Shown here: positions 63,499-64,000 of the stretch, in pieces
Layout: the number at the start of each line of letters is the position of its first letter
Numbering within the stretch: the first letter of the stretch is position 1
Source: Gari tellinella
Taxonomy: Eukaryota; Mollusca; Bivalvia; Cardiida; Psammobiidae
Length of the DNA stretch: 64,000 bases
Reading direction: 5' to 3'
Assembly (NCBI GenBank): GCA_922989275.2
Contig: OV277866.1
Span: 36,783,246 to 36,847,245 of the forward strand
The notes under the pieces: model-generated
Databases searched by the model: none
The model's input: only the letters and a program-made list of their open reading frames with translations
What the model was told of the DNA's origin: nothing
Program-made: the position numbers and the translations under genes

Positions 63499-64000
63499 AA
63501 GGTGTATATTTATTAAGATATGTTGCGATACTAATGACTTGTATCTTGTTTGTATTTTGGTTTATTTAAACTGTTTGTGGTCTGCATACATTGCGGTAAA
63601 CACAACCTTAATCGCTCGATGGCAGCCGGCCAATGTTCCAATCAGCAGGGTGAGGGGACAATAATAAATCACGTGTGATATTACATGCTAAATCACATCT
63701 CACAGTCACTTTCTCCTACCCTAAATCTTGTTAAGTCGGCAAGCGCAATTAGGCTTTTTTTACAAATTATCTTTTTTCGAGAGACGAGAGAATCAAACGG
63801 TAACAGACTTTGACATTAACATGTTGCCTGTCGATTATTACAGACATATTCAGTTAACATACCGAGCGAAGGTGTTATCTGTCAAAGACGCGAAGCATAA
63901 TTCAGCCAAATAGAAAATTGTTCTCACCGTCTTCAATCACCTCCACGAGGTTGTCTAATAAATATTGTGCCATGTCTTATACTGACTTTTTATCAGACTT
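63499..64000. other. No gene recognised
   Basis: A 61-codon non-ATG frame at 63728-63913 has no family similarity. No MITE termini seen. Confidence 0.35.

Overview
The window looks like nuclear DNA of a bivalve mollusc. It is AT-rich and non-coding over most of its length, with a split developmental homeobox gene, a LINE, and dense short hairpin-bearing DNA transposons. Several of the hairpin families resemble my recollection of dreissenid mussel genomes (Dreissena); that is an unverified impression. There are no operons, bacterial-type genes, tRNA or rRNA genes, or CRISPR arrays that I can support.

Only one cellular gene is recognised: the homeodomain-containing last exon of a ladybird (Lbx) gene on the plus strand, 27081-27595. 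It has a clear 3' splice site, a complete homeodomain and an acidic C-terminal tail. No upstream exon was recognised in the preceding 27 kb, so exon 1 probably lies outside the window or is too short to see. Two other coding stretches belong to transposons: a long uninterrupted LINE ORF2 (59777-63202, endonuclease plus reverse transcriptase), and two relics, a frameshifted LINE 3' end (42085-42649) and a decayed Tc1-like transposase (about 53210-54175).

The rest of the window is dominated by about 80 copies of 150-300 bp non-autonomous elements (MITEs), most built around a 40-90 nt near-perfect hairpin. Families are named here by their ends: family 1 (TTAA, CCCTTTCACCGCC, hairpin core A), family 2 (TTAA, CCCTTTACCCCATAG, core B), family 3 (TTAA, CTCATTGTCCC, core C), family 4 (TTAA, CCCATTTGTGCCCACG, core D), family 5 (TA, CAGTGGAGAATC, core A), family 6 (TA, CAGTCGAACTTCG), family 7 (CTCCAGATAAGGGG), family 8 (CAGGGCTGCCA, core B, apparent 6-bp target duplication), family 9 (CCCTCTCTACAACAAC, core A), family 10 (TTAA, CCCATTTATGC), family 11 (a GC-rich GCCGCCGCG hairpin) and family 12 (GGGGCCCGTTT).

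Two properties stand out. First, the same hairpin core occurs inside elements with unrelated termini and target preferences. Second, within each copy the two hairpin arms carry matching (compensatory) differences from other copies, so the palindrome is maintained while its sequence changes. Layout: 1-26.9 kb, MITEs in probable Lbx intron or intergenic DNA; 27.0-28.3 kb, the Lbx exon followed by a nested MITE composite; 28.5-41.7 kb, very MITE-rich; 42-43 kb, LINE relic; 44-51 kb, mostly unique AT-rich DNA; 52-58 kb, MITEs and Tc1 relic; 59.7-63.5 kb, LINE.
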